Shown in pieces: positions 35,876 through 43,727 of a DNA stretch of 64,000 nt. The notes beneath the pieces were generated by a model. It saw nothing but the letters and a program-made list of their open reading frames with translations, was not told the origin of the DNA and did not search any database. Both the position numbers and the translations under genes were made by a program. Origin of the DNA: Planctomycetota bacterium (GTDB lineage: Bacteria > Planctomycetota > UBA1135 > GCA-002686595). Location: assembly GCA_012959525.1 (NCBI GenBank), contig DUDB01000042.1:1-64000 (forward strand). The letters are read 5' to 3'. How positions within the stretch are numbered: the stretch's first letter is position 1; every line of letters starts with the position of its first letter.

Positions 35876-37234
35876 CTAGTGATCGGTGTGGGTCGTGCCG
35901 TCGGCGTGAACGTGGCCACTTGCAGAGTTCTTGTCCTGCCCACTGGAGGCTAGGTTGAGTTCGTAGGCTCCTGCCAACACGACTTCGTCTCCGCGCTGTA
36001 CGCCACTGTTCAAGACGGTCCAGCGTCCGTCCGATACTCCCATGTCGGCAACCACTCGCAGCACCCGGTTGGGATTGGACGGGTCGCGCCGAAAGAAGAC
36101 GTGCTCAAGCCCGTCCCGGACGATGGCGGACGCGGGAATGGCCAGGGCATTGGCGCTCGCGTCTCCCGTGACGATCTCAAGGAACGCAGAGACCCCATTA
36201 CGCACCCAGGGGGGGTGCTCTGCCGGTTCGGCCAGAACCACCAGGGTGCGTTCGGCGGGGTGGGCTTCGAGGCTCAGTTGCACCAAGGCGGCGATTCCCT
36301 CTTCCAGTGCGAGGCCAGGCGAGCGTGGGGGCACGATCATGGCTTGAGTGAGCCCTTCAAGCTCGGGCAGGTCCGCCTGCAGCGCCATGGCATGCAGGCG
36401 CAGGGCTTTGGGGTTGACCGTGGTGAGAACCCGTGCCGGGGCCTGGGCGAAGGCGCCGTCCGTCAGGTCCAGGGACTCCACGACTCCGGCGCGATCGGCG
36501 CTTACCTCGATCCAATCGATGGCCTCGTACCCGGGGATGGAAGATCCATCGGGGCCATCGACCGGGGCGAGCAGGTCCGCTTCCGTGAGACCTGCCGCCG
36601 TCGCCGCGCGGTGCAGGGCGTGTTGCCGGGTGCGGCGAGCGTTGTCGAGACCGATGCGAGCCAGCTGCAGTTGCGCCTCCAGGCGCGGCAGGCTGGCTTC
36701 AATCGTGGCCGCGTCCGCCACCAGATCGGCCTGGGCCAGATCGAGGTCGGCCAGTGCGCGGGTGCGTGAGCGCACGGTGTCCAGGTTGGAGCGGGCCTCT
36801 TCGAGCTTGGCCTCGTCCACCTGGATCTGCACCTCGGTCCGCGCCATCTCCTGCTCACCCAGGATGATCTCGTGCAGAAGTTCTGGCCAGGTGGGGGACT
36901 GGAATCGGAACAGCGGCTGGCCGGGTTCCACGGGGTCGTTCTCATCGACCAGTAGCTCGACGCGGCCCGCCAGAGGCAGGCGGTATTCGCGCCTTGCCAG
37001 GGGCGTGAACTCGAACGTGCCTGGAATGCGCATGGTGTTTGCGACGCGTCGCACTTCGACCTTGGCGAAGGTGACGCCCAGGTTGCGCCGTATGGTGGCC
37101 GACAGCTCGAGGCCAGGGCCATTGGGGTCGAGGGTCGCTTGTGCTTCGGGCGCGGGGTCTTCTCCAGCGTCGGTTGCACAACCTGAGAGGGCTACGATGG
37201 CAGTCAGGATGGCGAGAATGGTCGGAGGCTTCAT
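35876..37234 (-). CDS. Efflux periplasmic adaptor (CusB/CzcB-type membrane fusion protein), lipoprotein
   Basis: A 452-residue protein with a lipoprotein signal (ALSGC, Cys19). Features in order: a beta-barrel/lipoyl half-motif (RRVANTMRIPGTFEFTPLARREYRLPLAGRVELLVDENDPVEPGQPLFRF), a long alpha-helical hairpin (about 115-215), the second lipoyl half (ADRAGVVESLDLTDGAFAQ) and a membrane-proximal domain with the SAIVRDGLEHVFF strand. The C-terminus SGHVHADGTTHTDH is His-rich and may bind metal. It links the RND pump to the outer-membrane factor. Its ATG overlaps the stop of the OMF gene as ATGA (37231-37234), so the two are coupled. Confidence 0.92.
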   Translation of the reverse strand: MKPPTILAILTAIVALSGCATDAGEDPAPEAQATLDPNGPGLELSATIRRNLGVTFAKVEVRRVANTMRIPGTFEFTPLARREYRLPLAGRVELLVDENDPVEPGQPLFRFQSPTWPELLHEIILGEQEMARTEVQIQVDEAKLEEARSNLDTVRSRTRALADLDLAQADLVADAATIEASLPRLEAQLQLARIGLDNARRTRQHALHRAATAAGLTEADLLAPVDGPDGSSIPGYEAIDWIEVSADRAGVVESLDLTDGAFAQAPARVLTTVNPKALRLHAMALQADLPELEGLTQAMIVPPRSPGLALEEGIAALVQLSLEAHPAERTLVVLAEPAEHPPWVRNGVSAFLEIVTGDASANALAIPASAIVRDGLEHVFFRRDPSNPNRVLRVVADMGVSDGRWTVLNSGVQRGDEVVLAGAYELNLASSGQDKNSASGHVHADGTTHTDH

Positions 37235-38715
37235 TGGATGGGTTCTTCGTTTGAGGGCTCGGGAGCGCGTTGTGCAGGGCCGATCAGGAAGGTGCGTTCG
37301 TGTGTGCCCGCGGCCAGGCGGGCGCGCATACTGATCCAGTCCAGGTGGATCTGGTGGGCTCGGGCGAGGCTCTCAACTAGCACAAGAGCCGAACCCTCAC
37401 CCAGTTGCACAAGGCGCGTGGCATCACGCACTTGTCGGTCGAGCAGGGGCACCAGGCTCTGTTCCATGTGCGTGCGTTGGCGCTCGAGGGATGCCGTGCG
37501 CAGGGTGCTGGTCGTCAGACGACTGAGCAGCGCTTCATGCTCGGTCTCAAGCGCTGCCCGCGCCCATTCGCGTTCCACGCGGGCCGTCGCGATGCCCTCG
37601 CCATTGGCGTCCCAGAGGGGCAGGGTCAGCCCGCCGATCAAGCCGACTTTCGCACGCCCCTCGTCGGACTCAAATGCCGGCCCGAGACCCAGGTCGGGCC
37701 ACTGCTTGGCGACTTCCATGCGCAGGGCGTGTTCTCGCGCCTGATACTCTTCGCGCAGTCGGGCCAGACTCGGGTTCCTATTGGCGAGTGCGGCCTCGGG
37801 TGTTTGTGCTGCGGGCTTCCTGCCACCGTCAGCGGTGAGGCTGGGCACCAGACGAACCCCGTGGCTCGGGGGCAACCCCATGAGGGCCAGCAGTTGTTGC
37901 TTGCGTTCCGCGGCCTGACCGCGAAGGCCCTCGAGCTGGCTCTCCTGCATCGCATAATCCAGGGCGATCAGGCTGGACTCGGTAGACAGGAGTTCACCGG
38001 ATTGGGCGAGCTGAGCGGTGGCCTCGATGAGTGGGGCGAGGGTCGCCAGGTGCTGCTCGGTCTGTTCGATGCGTAGCCGAGAGGCGGACCACTGCACCCA
38101 GGCCAGGGCCAGCCCATGCAGCACGTCCCACTCCGCCTCGCGAACGGCAAGCGAGGCGACCTGCTGCTGGGCCTGCTTGAGGTCCTTGTAGGCGCCGGCC
38201 CGGCCGGTCAGAGGCAGGCTGAATTCGAGCCCCTGGGTGATCACCCAGGCGTTGGGCGTCTCCTCGCTCAATTCGAGGGCGCTGAGAGTGAATTGTGGAT
38301 CAGGCCAGCCAGCCGACTTCTGGGCTGCGGCCGTGGCCTGGGTCAGCCGCAAGCGCGCCAGGCGCAGCTCGGGATTGAAGGCCAGGGCGACCCATTGCGC
38401 CTCCGACAACTGGAGCCCGTCCCTCGCGTCGAATTGGACCGCATCGTCCTGCAAATCCGAATCCAGGCGCTGCAACCTAGCTTGCAGAGGCTCGGCCTGC
38501 ACTTGACGGTCGAGCCAATTCTGGACGTGAGCCTGGCTGTCGAGGGGGCGAGGTTCGTAACTCGCACAACTGGTGAGTGTGGCGAGGGCTGCGGTGAGCG
38601 TGATCCGGAATCCGCCCCCATGCGCGCCTCCCCGCGCATGCACCTTCCCCTCCGGCGGCAATCCGTTCGTAGCCTCTACTAGGTTGTGGATCATTCCTCT
38701 TCGACGTCCTTGCAC
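37231..38715 (-). CDS. Outer-membrane factor (TolC/CusC-type) lipoprotein
   Basis: The protein (494 residues from a GTG at 38715) has two TolC-family helical repeats (about 100-270 and 310-480), with typical motifs LALAFNPELRLARLRLTQA, EFSLPLTGRAGAYKDLKQA and LTLPLWDANGEG. The signal ends TLTSC, a lipobox, as in CusC. The GTG at 38715 has AGGAG 7 nt upstream, but then the signal starts about 35 residues in. A GTG at 38643, preceded by GGAGGGG, gives a normal-length lipoprotein signal (HARGGAHGGGFRITLTAALA) and may be the real start. It is the channel of the tripartite metal efflux pump, overlapping the adaptor gene by 4 nt. Confidence 0.9.
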   Translation of the reverse strand: MQGRRRGMIHNLVEATNGLPPEGKVHARGGAHGGGFRITLTAALATLTSCASYEPRPLDSQAHVQNWLDRQVQAEPLQARLQRLDSDLQDDAVQFDARDGLQLSEAQWVALAFNPELRLARLRLTQATAAAQKSAGWPDPQFTLSALELSEETPNAWVITQGLEFSLPLTGRAGAYKDLKQAQQQVASLAVREAEWDVLHGLALAWVQWSASRLRIEQTEQHLATLAPLIEATAQLAQSGELLSTESSLIALDYAMQESQLEGLRGQAAERKQQLLALMGLPPSHGVRLVPSLTADGGRKPAAQTPEAALANRNPSLARLREEYQAREHALRMEVAKQWPDLGLGPAFESDEGRAKVGLIGGLTLPLWDANGEGIATARVEREWARAALETEHEALLSRLTTSTLRTASLERQRTHMEQSLVPLLDRQVRDATRLVQLGEGSALVLVESLARAHQIHLDWISMRARLAAGTHERTFLIGPAQRAPEPSNEEPIQ

Positions 38716-38821
38716 GTCGGTTCTCCTGCCTTACCGTTCCTTGTGAATGCCGGTCGCGTGAGCGCCGAGCGAAGCACCGCTGGGAGCTACCCAGCCGGTG
38801 CGTACATCAGTTCTGAATCAA

Positions 38822-39319
38822 TCAGACGATGCAAGGAGGCCCGCGCGGGGCGACTGCACTTTGAAGCAGTGTGCGCGGAGGACAGAGTTCGGGGCGTTGG
38901 GAACCCGATACGGCTGGCTGGTCGAGCGTGTGAAGCCTGAAGGCGCAGGGTGCCAGGCCACTGAGCAGCGTTTGGTTGGAACCCAGGGGTGCCTTGGCGC
39001 TTACCTGCCCGGGGTGGTCGGTCAGCGTGTAGGGGCAGTGTGCTCCGTCGGATGTGCCGGGCGCTGGCTGCGCGGGTTGCAGGTGGACCAGGTCGATGGA
39101 TGTGTCTTCAGCGTGGTCGCCGTGGTCCGTCCCGTGCCACTCCCCGCATGCGCCTACCTCATGGGCGACGCAGTGACTCTCGAGAACCAGGTGCAGCGAG
39201 CCTCGAACCTGCACCAGGACGAGGCCCACGCACGCCACAATCCCCAACAGCGCCGCGCGCCATTCGGAGCTGCCGCGAGCCTCTCGCTGGTGCTGATAAG
39301 GGGTACTCATGGGGTCCAC
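38822..39319 (-). CDS. Small Cys/His-rich membrane protein, first gene of the metal efflux operon
   Basis: A 165-residue product from the GTG at 39319, or 162 from the ATG at 39310. One hydrophobic helix (about 25-43) is followed by a segment rich in Cys and His (ESHCVAHEVGACGEWHGTDHGDHAED, with further DGAHCPYT and TDHPG). Such a pattern suggests periplasmic metal binding. I do not recognise a named family; similar small proteins often precede RND metal-efflux genes. The TATAAT at 39325-39330 ends 5 nt before the GTG. It reads into the OMF gene 106 nt downstream. The opposite strand has a competing open frame, but promoter position, operon context and the Cys/His pattern favour this one. Confidence 0.65.
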   Translation of the reverse strand: MDPMSTPYQHQREARGSSEWRAALLGIVACVGLVLVQVRGSLHLVLESHCVAHEVGACGEWHGTDHGDHAEDTSIDLVHLQPAQPAPGTSDGAHCPYTLTDHPGQVSAKAPLGSNQTLLSGLAPCAFRLHTLDQPAVSGSQRPELCPPRTLLQSAVAPRGPPCIV

Positions 39320-39324
39320 TACAG

Positions 39325-39355
39325 ATTATACGCCCCTGGGGAGGTCCCTGCGCAA
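39325..39355 (-). promoter_or_regulatory. Promoter of the metal efflux operon, 19-bp spacer (MerR-type geometry)
   Basis: On the minus strand TTGCGC (39355-39350) and a perfect TATAAT (39330-39325) are 19 bp apart. The spacer holds a CCCC-A-GGGG dyad. Long 19-20 bp spacers with a central dyad are the hallmark of promoters activated by MerR-family metal regulators. No merR-like gene is in the window. Transcription would start at or just before the first codon. Confidence 0.55.
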
Positions 39356-39502
39356 CAGGCCTGAGAGGCCGGGAACCCACTTCCACACTTCTTCCGATAA
39401 TCCCGGTTAGGAAACGGGAGGCGTCCCTCCCCCCCGCGACCCATCGTGGGGCCCAGAAAATCCAGCGGGTCGACGCGAGTCGCGGATGAGCACGAAATCA
39501 GG

Positions 39503-39877
39503 TCACGACACGATTCGGGGGGCGTCGGGAGCGGGATGTCTGCTGCCATAGAGCCGGGCTACCTCCCGTCCCATTCGCCCGGTCAGGCCATAGCAGAGCA
39601 TCTTGAAGTCGGCAAGGAAGGACCAGAGTGGGTACCTGAACGAGGCGGGCTTGTTGCCTTCGATCATGAAGTGCCCCGCAAAGGCGAAACCGTAACCCAC
39701 CAGCGGGGCCGCGAGCATCGACCACCAACTCGAAAACTCGAACACGGTCAGGACCAGGATGGCGATGCCCCCCGAGGTTCCGATGTAGTGCAGAAGACGA
39801 TTGAGCGGTACGCGATGCTCTCCAACGTAGAACGGCCAAAACTGTTCGAAGCTATTGATGGTCGGCTCTTCGCGCAT
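39503..39877 (-). CDS. DUF962 / Mpo1-like membrane protein
   Basis: The ATG at 39877 (124 residues) has GGAG about 10 nt upstream; a longer frame from 39919 adds Arg-rich residues. The protein carries the DUF962 signature: FYVGEHRVPLNRLLHYIGTSGG at the N-terminus (HxxxxNRxxHxxGT) and GHFMIEGNKPASFRYPLWSFLADF in the second half, with two or three hydrophobic helices between. The yeast member Mpo1 is an iron-dependent dioxygenase that shortens 2-hydroxy fatty acids; the conserved His residues here agree with metal binding, but the bacterial substrate is unknown. It lies alone between the metal operon and a divergent unknown gene. Confidence 0.85.
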   Translation of the reverse strand: MREEPTINSFEQFWPFYVGEHRVPLNRLLHYIGTSGGIAILVLTVFEFSSWWSMLAAPLVGYGFAFAGHFMIEGNKPASFRYPLWSFLADFKMLCYGLTGRMGREVARLYGSRHPAPDAPRIVS

Positions 39878-40071
39878 GTTCTCTGTTCTCCAATTCCTGC
39901 CGCATCGGGTCCGAAGCACCTACAGCCCAACCAGGAGCGGGACATCTTCTGCTTGGGTCTGGGTGTTGCCACGCGTAGAGTTGTACTCTCGCCCTTGGCC
40001 ACCGGGATGGTACACCAATTGATTCCAATCACGACTCCGATCAACACTGACATTCACGGGAGCGAGTGGCG

Positions 40072-40752
40072 ATGACGAACGACTCCGTGTGCCAGGCACG
40101 TTCCTTCAGGCGTGGCGCTGGGGCACTCTTGCGCCTCGGACTCCATCGGCTGAGCCTGACCGTCCATCTGCTCGGGGTGTACAGCGGAGTGCGCGCGGCC
40201 GTGAACAGGATTCGAGCCCTCACCCTTCAAACGCCCGGCCTGTCCGCCGTTCTGGATCACTGCACCCTGGACGTTCCGAGCCAGGGCCGCTGGCACCTCC
40301 GGGTTCACCGACGTTGCTCCGGCCCGCAGGGTTTGAGTGGCATCGTCTCCGCTCGCCGAGTCCGTTCCCCGTTGGCATCCTGGCTCTATCGCTACCTGTG
40401 CCTGTGCGGCCACTTCGGTTGCGGCCATGTGGAGTTGGGGTTCTGCGAGCGAGCAGGCCGGATCCGCGTCTACGCGGTGCGCAACACGGCCCTGTCCTGC
40501 GCCCAGCGCCTGGGATGGAAACGTGCCGCTCGCCGACTGACCCCACGTCGCGAGACAGCCCTCTTCGATCTCGTGCACGCTGTCGTGGACCAATGGCGTG
40601 GCCAGGGGCTGCGCGTAAGTGTCCCGACCCCCGAAGAATGCGTGCGCTTGAGCGTCAATCCTCTGCTCCTGCACCCCGAACGGGAGCGCGATCACAAGAG
40701 AGTTCTTCACGCCCGCGCGGAGCGCCTGAGGTTGAGGGTGGGGGCGGGTTAA
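40072..40752 (+). CDS. Unknown protein with a Cys/His cluster
   Basis: The ATG at 40072 has GGGAG 9 nt upstream; 226 residues. Third codon positions are strongly G/C as in neighbouring genes, unlike the competing frames on both strands, which supports this frame. I do not recognise it. Visible features: a basic N-terminus; a compact cluster around residues 105-125 (YLCLCGHFGCGHVELGFCE) with several Cys and two His that could bind a metal; and a basic C-terminal helix (RETALFDLVHAVVDQW, then KRVLHARAERLRLR). No signal peptide, so it is probably cytoplasmic. It is divergent from the DUF962 gene (194 nt apart). Confidence 0.6.
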   Translation: MTNDSVCQARSFRRGAGALLRLGLHRLSLTVHLLGVYSGVRAAVNRIRALTLQTPGLSAVLDHCTLDVPSQGRWHLRVHRRCSGPQGLSGIVSARRVRSPLASWLYRYLCLCGHFGCGHVELGFCERAGRIRVYAVRNTALSCAQRLGWKRAARRLTPRRETALFDLVHAVVDQWRGQGLRVSVPTPEECVRLSVNPLLLHPERERDHKRVLHARAERLRLRVGAG

Positions 40753-40754
40753 GA

Positions 40755-40806
40755 GCACCTTCAGGAGGTGCACCCGCTCTCCGTTGCGCAAGGCGGAACG
40801 CGCCTT
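40755..40806. terminator. Two hairpins between convergent genes
   Basis: GCACCT-TCAGG-AGGTGC (40755-40771) and AAGGCG-GAACG-CGCCTT (40790-40806) are both perfect 6-bp stems with 5-nt loops. They fill the gap between the unknown gene ending at 40752 and the ankyrin gene ending at 40807. No T-tracts. Confidence 0.45.
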
Positions 40807-41847
40807 CTAGTAAAAATCGACAGCCCGCTGTCCCGCATCGTTGGCCCGCCGCGGATCTGCCCCCGCTTCGAGGAGGGCCTGCAACAATCTGGGGTCTGGA
40901 TTGAAACGTGCGGCCAGCATGAGAGGCGTCCAACCGAATCTGCCGGGAGCATCGACCTCCGCGCCGGCGGCCAGCAGGGAGGAGAGCACCTCCAGGGAAG
41001 GGTTGGTCTCTGCCGCCATGCCCAGTGGGGTTTGGGCCAGGAGCCCGCTGAAGGCATCACTGGCTCGGGCTTCCAGGTTGGCACCCGCTCGTACGAGAAC
41101 CTCCACGACCGCGGGCGAAGGGTTGTGGCGGGCGGCTTGCATCAGGGCCGTGATTCCGCCCTCGGCGGCGGTGTCCACGGCCGCGCCAGATTGCAGGAGA
41201 AGGTCGATAGCCTCTTGGCCGCAGTGGCCCGCAGCCAAGGTGAGGGCTGTGTGTCCTCTTGAGTTGCAGGTTCCGACCTGGGCACCCGAGTCGAGGAGGG
41301 TCTCGAGGATGGAGACCTTGCACGCGCTGCGGACTGCGATCATGAGGGCATCCATGCCATTTTGGGCCCGGGAGTGCGGGTCGGCCCCCTCGTCGAGAAG
41401 CATGACCACCATCGGGTAGGACTGGCCTGCGGCGGCCATCATGAGCGGGGTGTGTCCTTGACGATCTTTGCTCTCAATAGAGGCACCGGCGTTGATCAGG
41501 GATCCAACCACCTCGAGGTTGTTGAAGCGGGCGGCGTACATCAAGGGCGTCCAGCCGTAGGGATCCCTGGTGTTCAGGTCTGCGCCATAGTGGAGAAGCA
41601 GCTCTACACCTGCAGGGTCGGGGTTGTGCCAGGCAACGGTCATCAGCGGGCTCTGCCCGGATTCGCTGAGTTGGTTGAGGTCCACGCCTCCGGGCAAGCT
41701 CTCGAGGAGCGTCTCGATCTGTTCGGGCGAACCTGAGCGAAGGGACTCATCTATCTGGGAACGCACCTTGGAGTCGTTGGGACTGCACCCAGGGGTGCGC
41801 ACGACCGCGGCGACAACGCAGATAACAACTAGTAGAGGGTGGTTCAT
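40807..41847 (-). CDS. Ankyrin-repeat lipoprotein
   Basis: The ATG at 41847 gives 346 residues with a lipoprotein-like signal (hydrophobic core LLVVICVVAAVV, ending RTPGC, Cys21). After a short helical linker come about eight ankyrin repeats with the usual TPLMxAA and GAxxxxxD patterns (GQSPLMTVAWHN, GWTPLMYAARFN, GHTPLMMAAAGQ, MDALMIAVRS, GHTALTLAAGH, ITALMQAARHN, TPLGMAAETN, GWTPLMLAARFN). Predicted periplasmic or surface protein-binding scaffold. Partner unknown; neither neighbour suggests one. Confidence 0.88.
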   Translation of the reverse strand: MNHPLLVVICVVAAVVRTPGCSPNDSKVRSQIDESLRSGSPEQIETLLESLPGGVDLNQLSESGQSPLMTVAWHNPDPAGVELLLHYGADLNTRDPYGWTPLMYAARFNNLEVVGSLINAGASIESKDRQGHTPLMMAAAGQSYPMVVMLLDEGADPHSRAQNGMDALMIAVRSACKVSILETLLDSGAQVGTCNSRGHTALTLAAGHCGQEAIDLLLQSGAAVDTAAEGGITALMQAARHNPSPAVVEVLVRAGANLEARASDAFSGLLAQTPLGMAAETNPSLEVLSSLLAAGAEVDAPGRFGWTPLMLAARFNPDPRLLQALLEAGADPRRANDAGQRAVDFY

Positions 41848-42083
41848 GACTGGCATCGATTCGAGGGTGCGCAGGTTGGGACTGTCCTACGGGGCACTAC
41901 GCTGCCCATTTCGGCCCGTTCCGTCGATACGCAACCCATACATACGGTCTTCTCGCGGTCTTCTCGGGCCATGAAACTAGGCCTCCATAGGACGAACGGG
42001 GGAATATCCGGGTTCCGGCCGGACACCGGCGTCCAAGCACCTGCAGCGGCAGGCCAGGCCTCGATCCTCTCCCACCTCCGCGT

Positions 42084-42089
42084 TATCGT
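42084..42089 (+). promoter_or_regulatory. Possible -10 element (TATCGT) of cutC
   Basis: TATCGT ends 7 nt before the ATG at 42097, with a weak TCGATC -35 (42061-42066) at 17 bp. No Shine-Dalgarno sequence lies before the ATG, consistent with leaderless initiation. The rest of the 249-nt gap from the ankyrin gene shows only a duplicated ggtcttctcg. Confidence 0.4.
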
Positions 42090-42096
42090 GGCGCGC

Positions 42097-42849
42097 ATGG
42101 ACGACGTTGTGCCGATTGAGGTCGAAGTTTGCGTGGAAGGCCTCGAGGGGGCAGCGTTAGCGGTTCAGGCAGGAGCAAGTCGACTGGAGGTCTGCTCGGC
42201 CCTCGCGCTGGGGGGCGTCACACCCGGCCCCGGACTCTGGCAAGCCGTCAGGCGGGCGGTCGAGGTTCCCCTGACTGTCTTGCTGCGGCCACGGCGCGGG
42301 GACTTCTGCTATGCGGCAGGGGAGATGGAGGCCCTCGAGCTTGAGGTCGCCTACGCGCGGGAGAATGGGGCCCATGGTGTGGCCCTGGGATGTCTGGCCC
42401 AGAACGGGGTCGTGGATCGGGAGCGCACGGCGCGTCTGGTGGACCTAGCACGTCCGCTGGAGGTCACCTTCCACCGGGCATTTGATCACGTTCGCGACCA
42501 GGAGGAGGCCCTTGAAGTCCTGGCAGACTTGGGAGTGGAGCGGGTGCTCTCGTCTGGTGCCGCGACGCGGGCAGTGGACGGGCTTGAACGATTGTCCGAG
42601 CTGGTCCGTCAGGCGGGCGATCGCCTGCGCGTCGTTCCTGCGGCGGGTATCGGACCCGAGAACGGCCGCAGGATCCTGGAAGCCACCGGGGCCCGGGACC
42701 TTCATCTGTCAGCGGGCCGGGTGCAGATCAGCGCGGCCTGGCAGCCAGAGCACGTGTGTCGTCTGGGTGCGGACAGCCTGCCTTCGGAGGGCGAGCGTGT
42801 GGTCACGGACGGGGCCCGCATCCGGGAGTTGGTCGAGGGCCTGAGGTGA
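42097..42849 (+). CDS. cutC: CutC family TIM-barrel protein
   Basis: A 250-residue protein, the usual CutC length. The N-terminal signature is clear (IEVEVCVEGLEGAALAVQ, GASRLEVCSALALGGVTPG), followed by the barrel motifs VLLRPRRGDFCYAAGE, VTFHRAFDHV, RVLSSGAA, VVPAAGIGPENG and LHLSAGRVQ. CutC was named for copper homeostasis in E. coli, but the direct role has been questioned; the barrel has an active-site-like pocket. Here it is followed by nagB after 32 nt and by a sugar-kinase-like gene and a solute symporter, not by copper genes, although a metal efflux operon lies 3 kb to the left. A role in amino-sugar metabolism is plausible (inference). Confidence 0.92.
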   Translation: MDDVVPIEVEVCVEGLEGAALAVQAGASRLEVCSALALGGVTPGPGLWQAVRRAVEVPLTVLLRPRRGDFCYAAGEMEALELEVAYARENGAHGVALGCLAQNGVVDRERTARLVDLARPLEVTFHRAFDHVRDQEEALEVLADLGVERVLSSGAATRAVDGLERLSELVRQAGDRLRVVPAAGIGPENGRRILEATGARDLHLSAGRVQISAAWQPEHVCRLGADSLPSEGERVVTDGARIRELVEGLR

Positions 42850-42881
42850 TCTGGGCTCCCGGGTTCAGGTAGGATCAGGGC

Positions 42882-43706
42882 ATGGGCGATTGCAGTACAT
42901 CGGAGTCCCTTCCGCCGACGGACCTGGGATGCGTTCGCATCGTCGAAGCCCGGGAGCGGGCCGAGCGGGAGGTCGCAGGGCAGGTGCGTGAGTGTATCGA
43001 GGCCTGCCGTCGAGTAGGAACCCAGGCCGTGCTCGGCTTGGCGACGGGCGGTTCCATGACAGGACTCTTGGCCGAGTGTGTGCGGTTGCACACGGACGAG
43101 GATCTGTCCTTTGAAGGCGTGCGCACCTTCAACCTGGACGAGTATCTCGATCTGCCCCCTGGGCACCGCTCTTCGTTCCACGCATTCATGCATGAGCATC
43201 TGTTTGGTCCCGTGGAGTTGGATGGAGCGCGCTCCCTGGTTCCGGATGGGGACCTGGCGCAGGCTGAACCCGCGGCGTACAGCGCGGCCTGGGAGGCGGC
43301 CATCAAGGCTTCTGGCGGCATGGATCTGCAACTGCTCGGGTTGGGGGAGAATGGCCATGTCGCCTTCAACGAACCCGGCAGCGCCGTGGACAGCTGCGCA
43401 CGGGTTGTGGATCTGGCGCAGGAGACGCGGCGTGCGGCCGCTGACGAATTTGGCGGGCTGGATCAGGTACCAAGCAGAGCCTTCACCGCTGGAATCGCCA
43501 CGATTCGTGCTGCGCGATGCCTGCGCTTGCTGGCCTTCGGGGAACGCAAGGCGGCGGCGGTGCACGCCATGTTGATGGGGCCCGTGGACGAGGTTGTTCC
43601 CGCATCGCTCATACGCGATCATCCGAACCTCGAGGTTTGGCTCGATCGGGCAGCGGCCTCGCAACTTGACCCCGCCCAACTGCCCGATGGTGCGTGGGTA
43701 CGCTAG
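42882..43706 (+). CDS. nagB: Glucosamine-6-phosphate deaminase
   Basis: A 274-residue cytoplasmic enzyme converting glucosamine-6-phosphate to fructose-6-phosphate and ammonia. Family motifs: GSMTGLLAE (phosphate loop), FNLDEYLDL with the catalytic Asp86, and LGLGENGHVAFNEPGS with His159 and a Glu for ring opening; the site carries Asn157 before Gly-His as in the Bacillus-type enzymes rather than the Asp of E. coli NagB. Length and C-terminus match the short bacterial type without an allosteric tail, so allostery by GlcNAc6P is uncertain. TAGGATCAGG before the ATG could be read as -10 (TAGGAT, 6 nt gap) or as a ribosome binding site (AGGA, 7 nt gap). It follows cutC by 32 nt. Confidence 0.95.
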   Translation: MGDCSTSESLPPTDLGCVRIVEARERAEREVAGQVRECIEACRRVGTQAVLGLATGGSMTGLLAECVRLHTDEDLSFEGVRTFNLDEYLDLPPGHRSSFHAFMHEHLFGPVELDGARSLVPDGDLAQAEPAAYSAAWEAAIKASGGMDLQLLGLGENGHVAFNEPGSAVDSCARVVDLAQETRRAAADEFGGLDQVPSRAFTAGIATIRAARCLRLLAFGERKAAAVHAMLMGPVDEVVPASLIRDHPNLEVWLDRAAASQLDPAQLPDGAWVR

Positions 43707-43727
43707 GGCGCGTCCCTCAGGCCGACC

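Noticed and set aside
40054..40904. Alternative frames (minus 245 codons, + 271 codons) across the unknown Cys/His gene
   Set aside because: Their third-position composition is poorer and they overlap convergent hairpins or the ankyrin gene; the chosen frame has GGGAG and better codon pattern.
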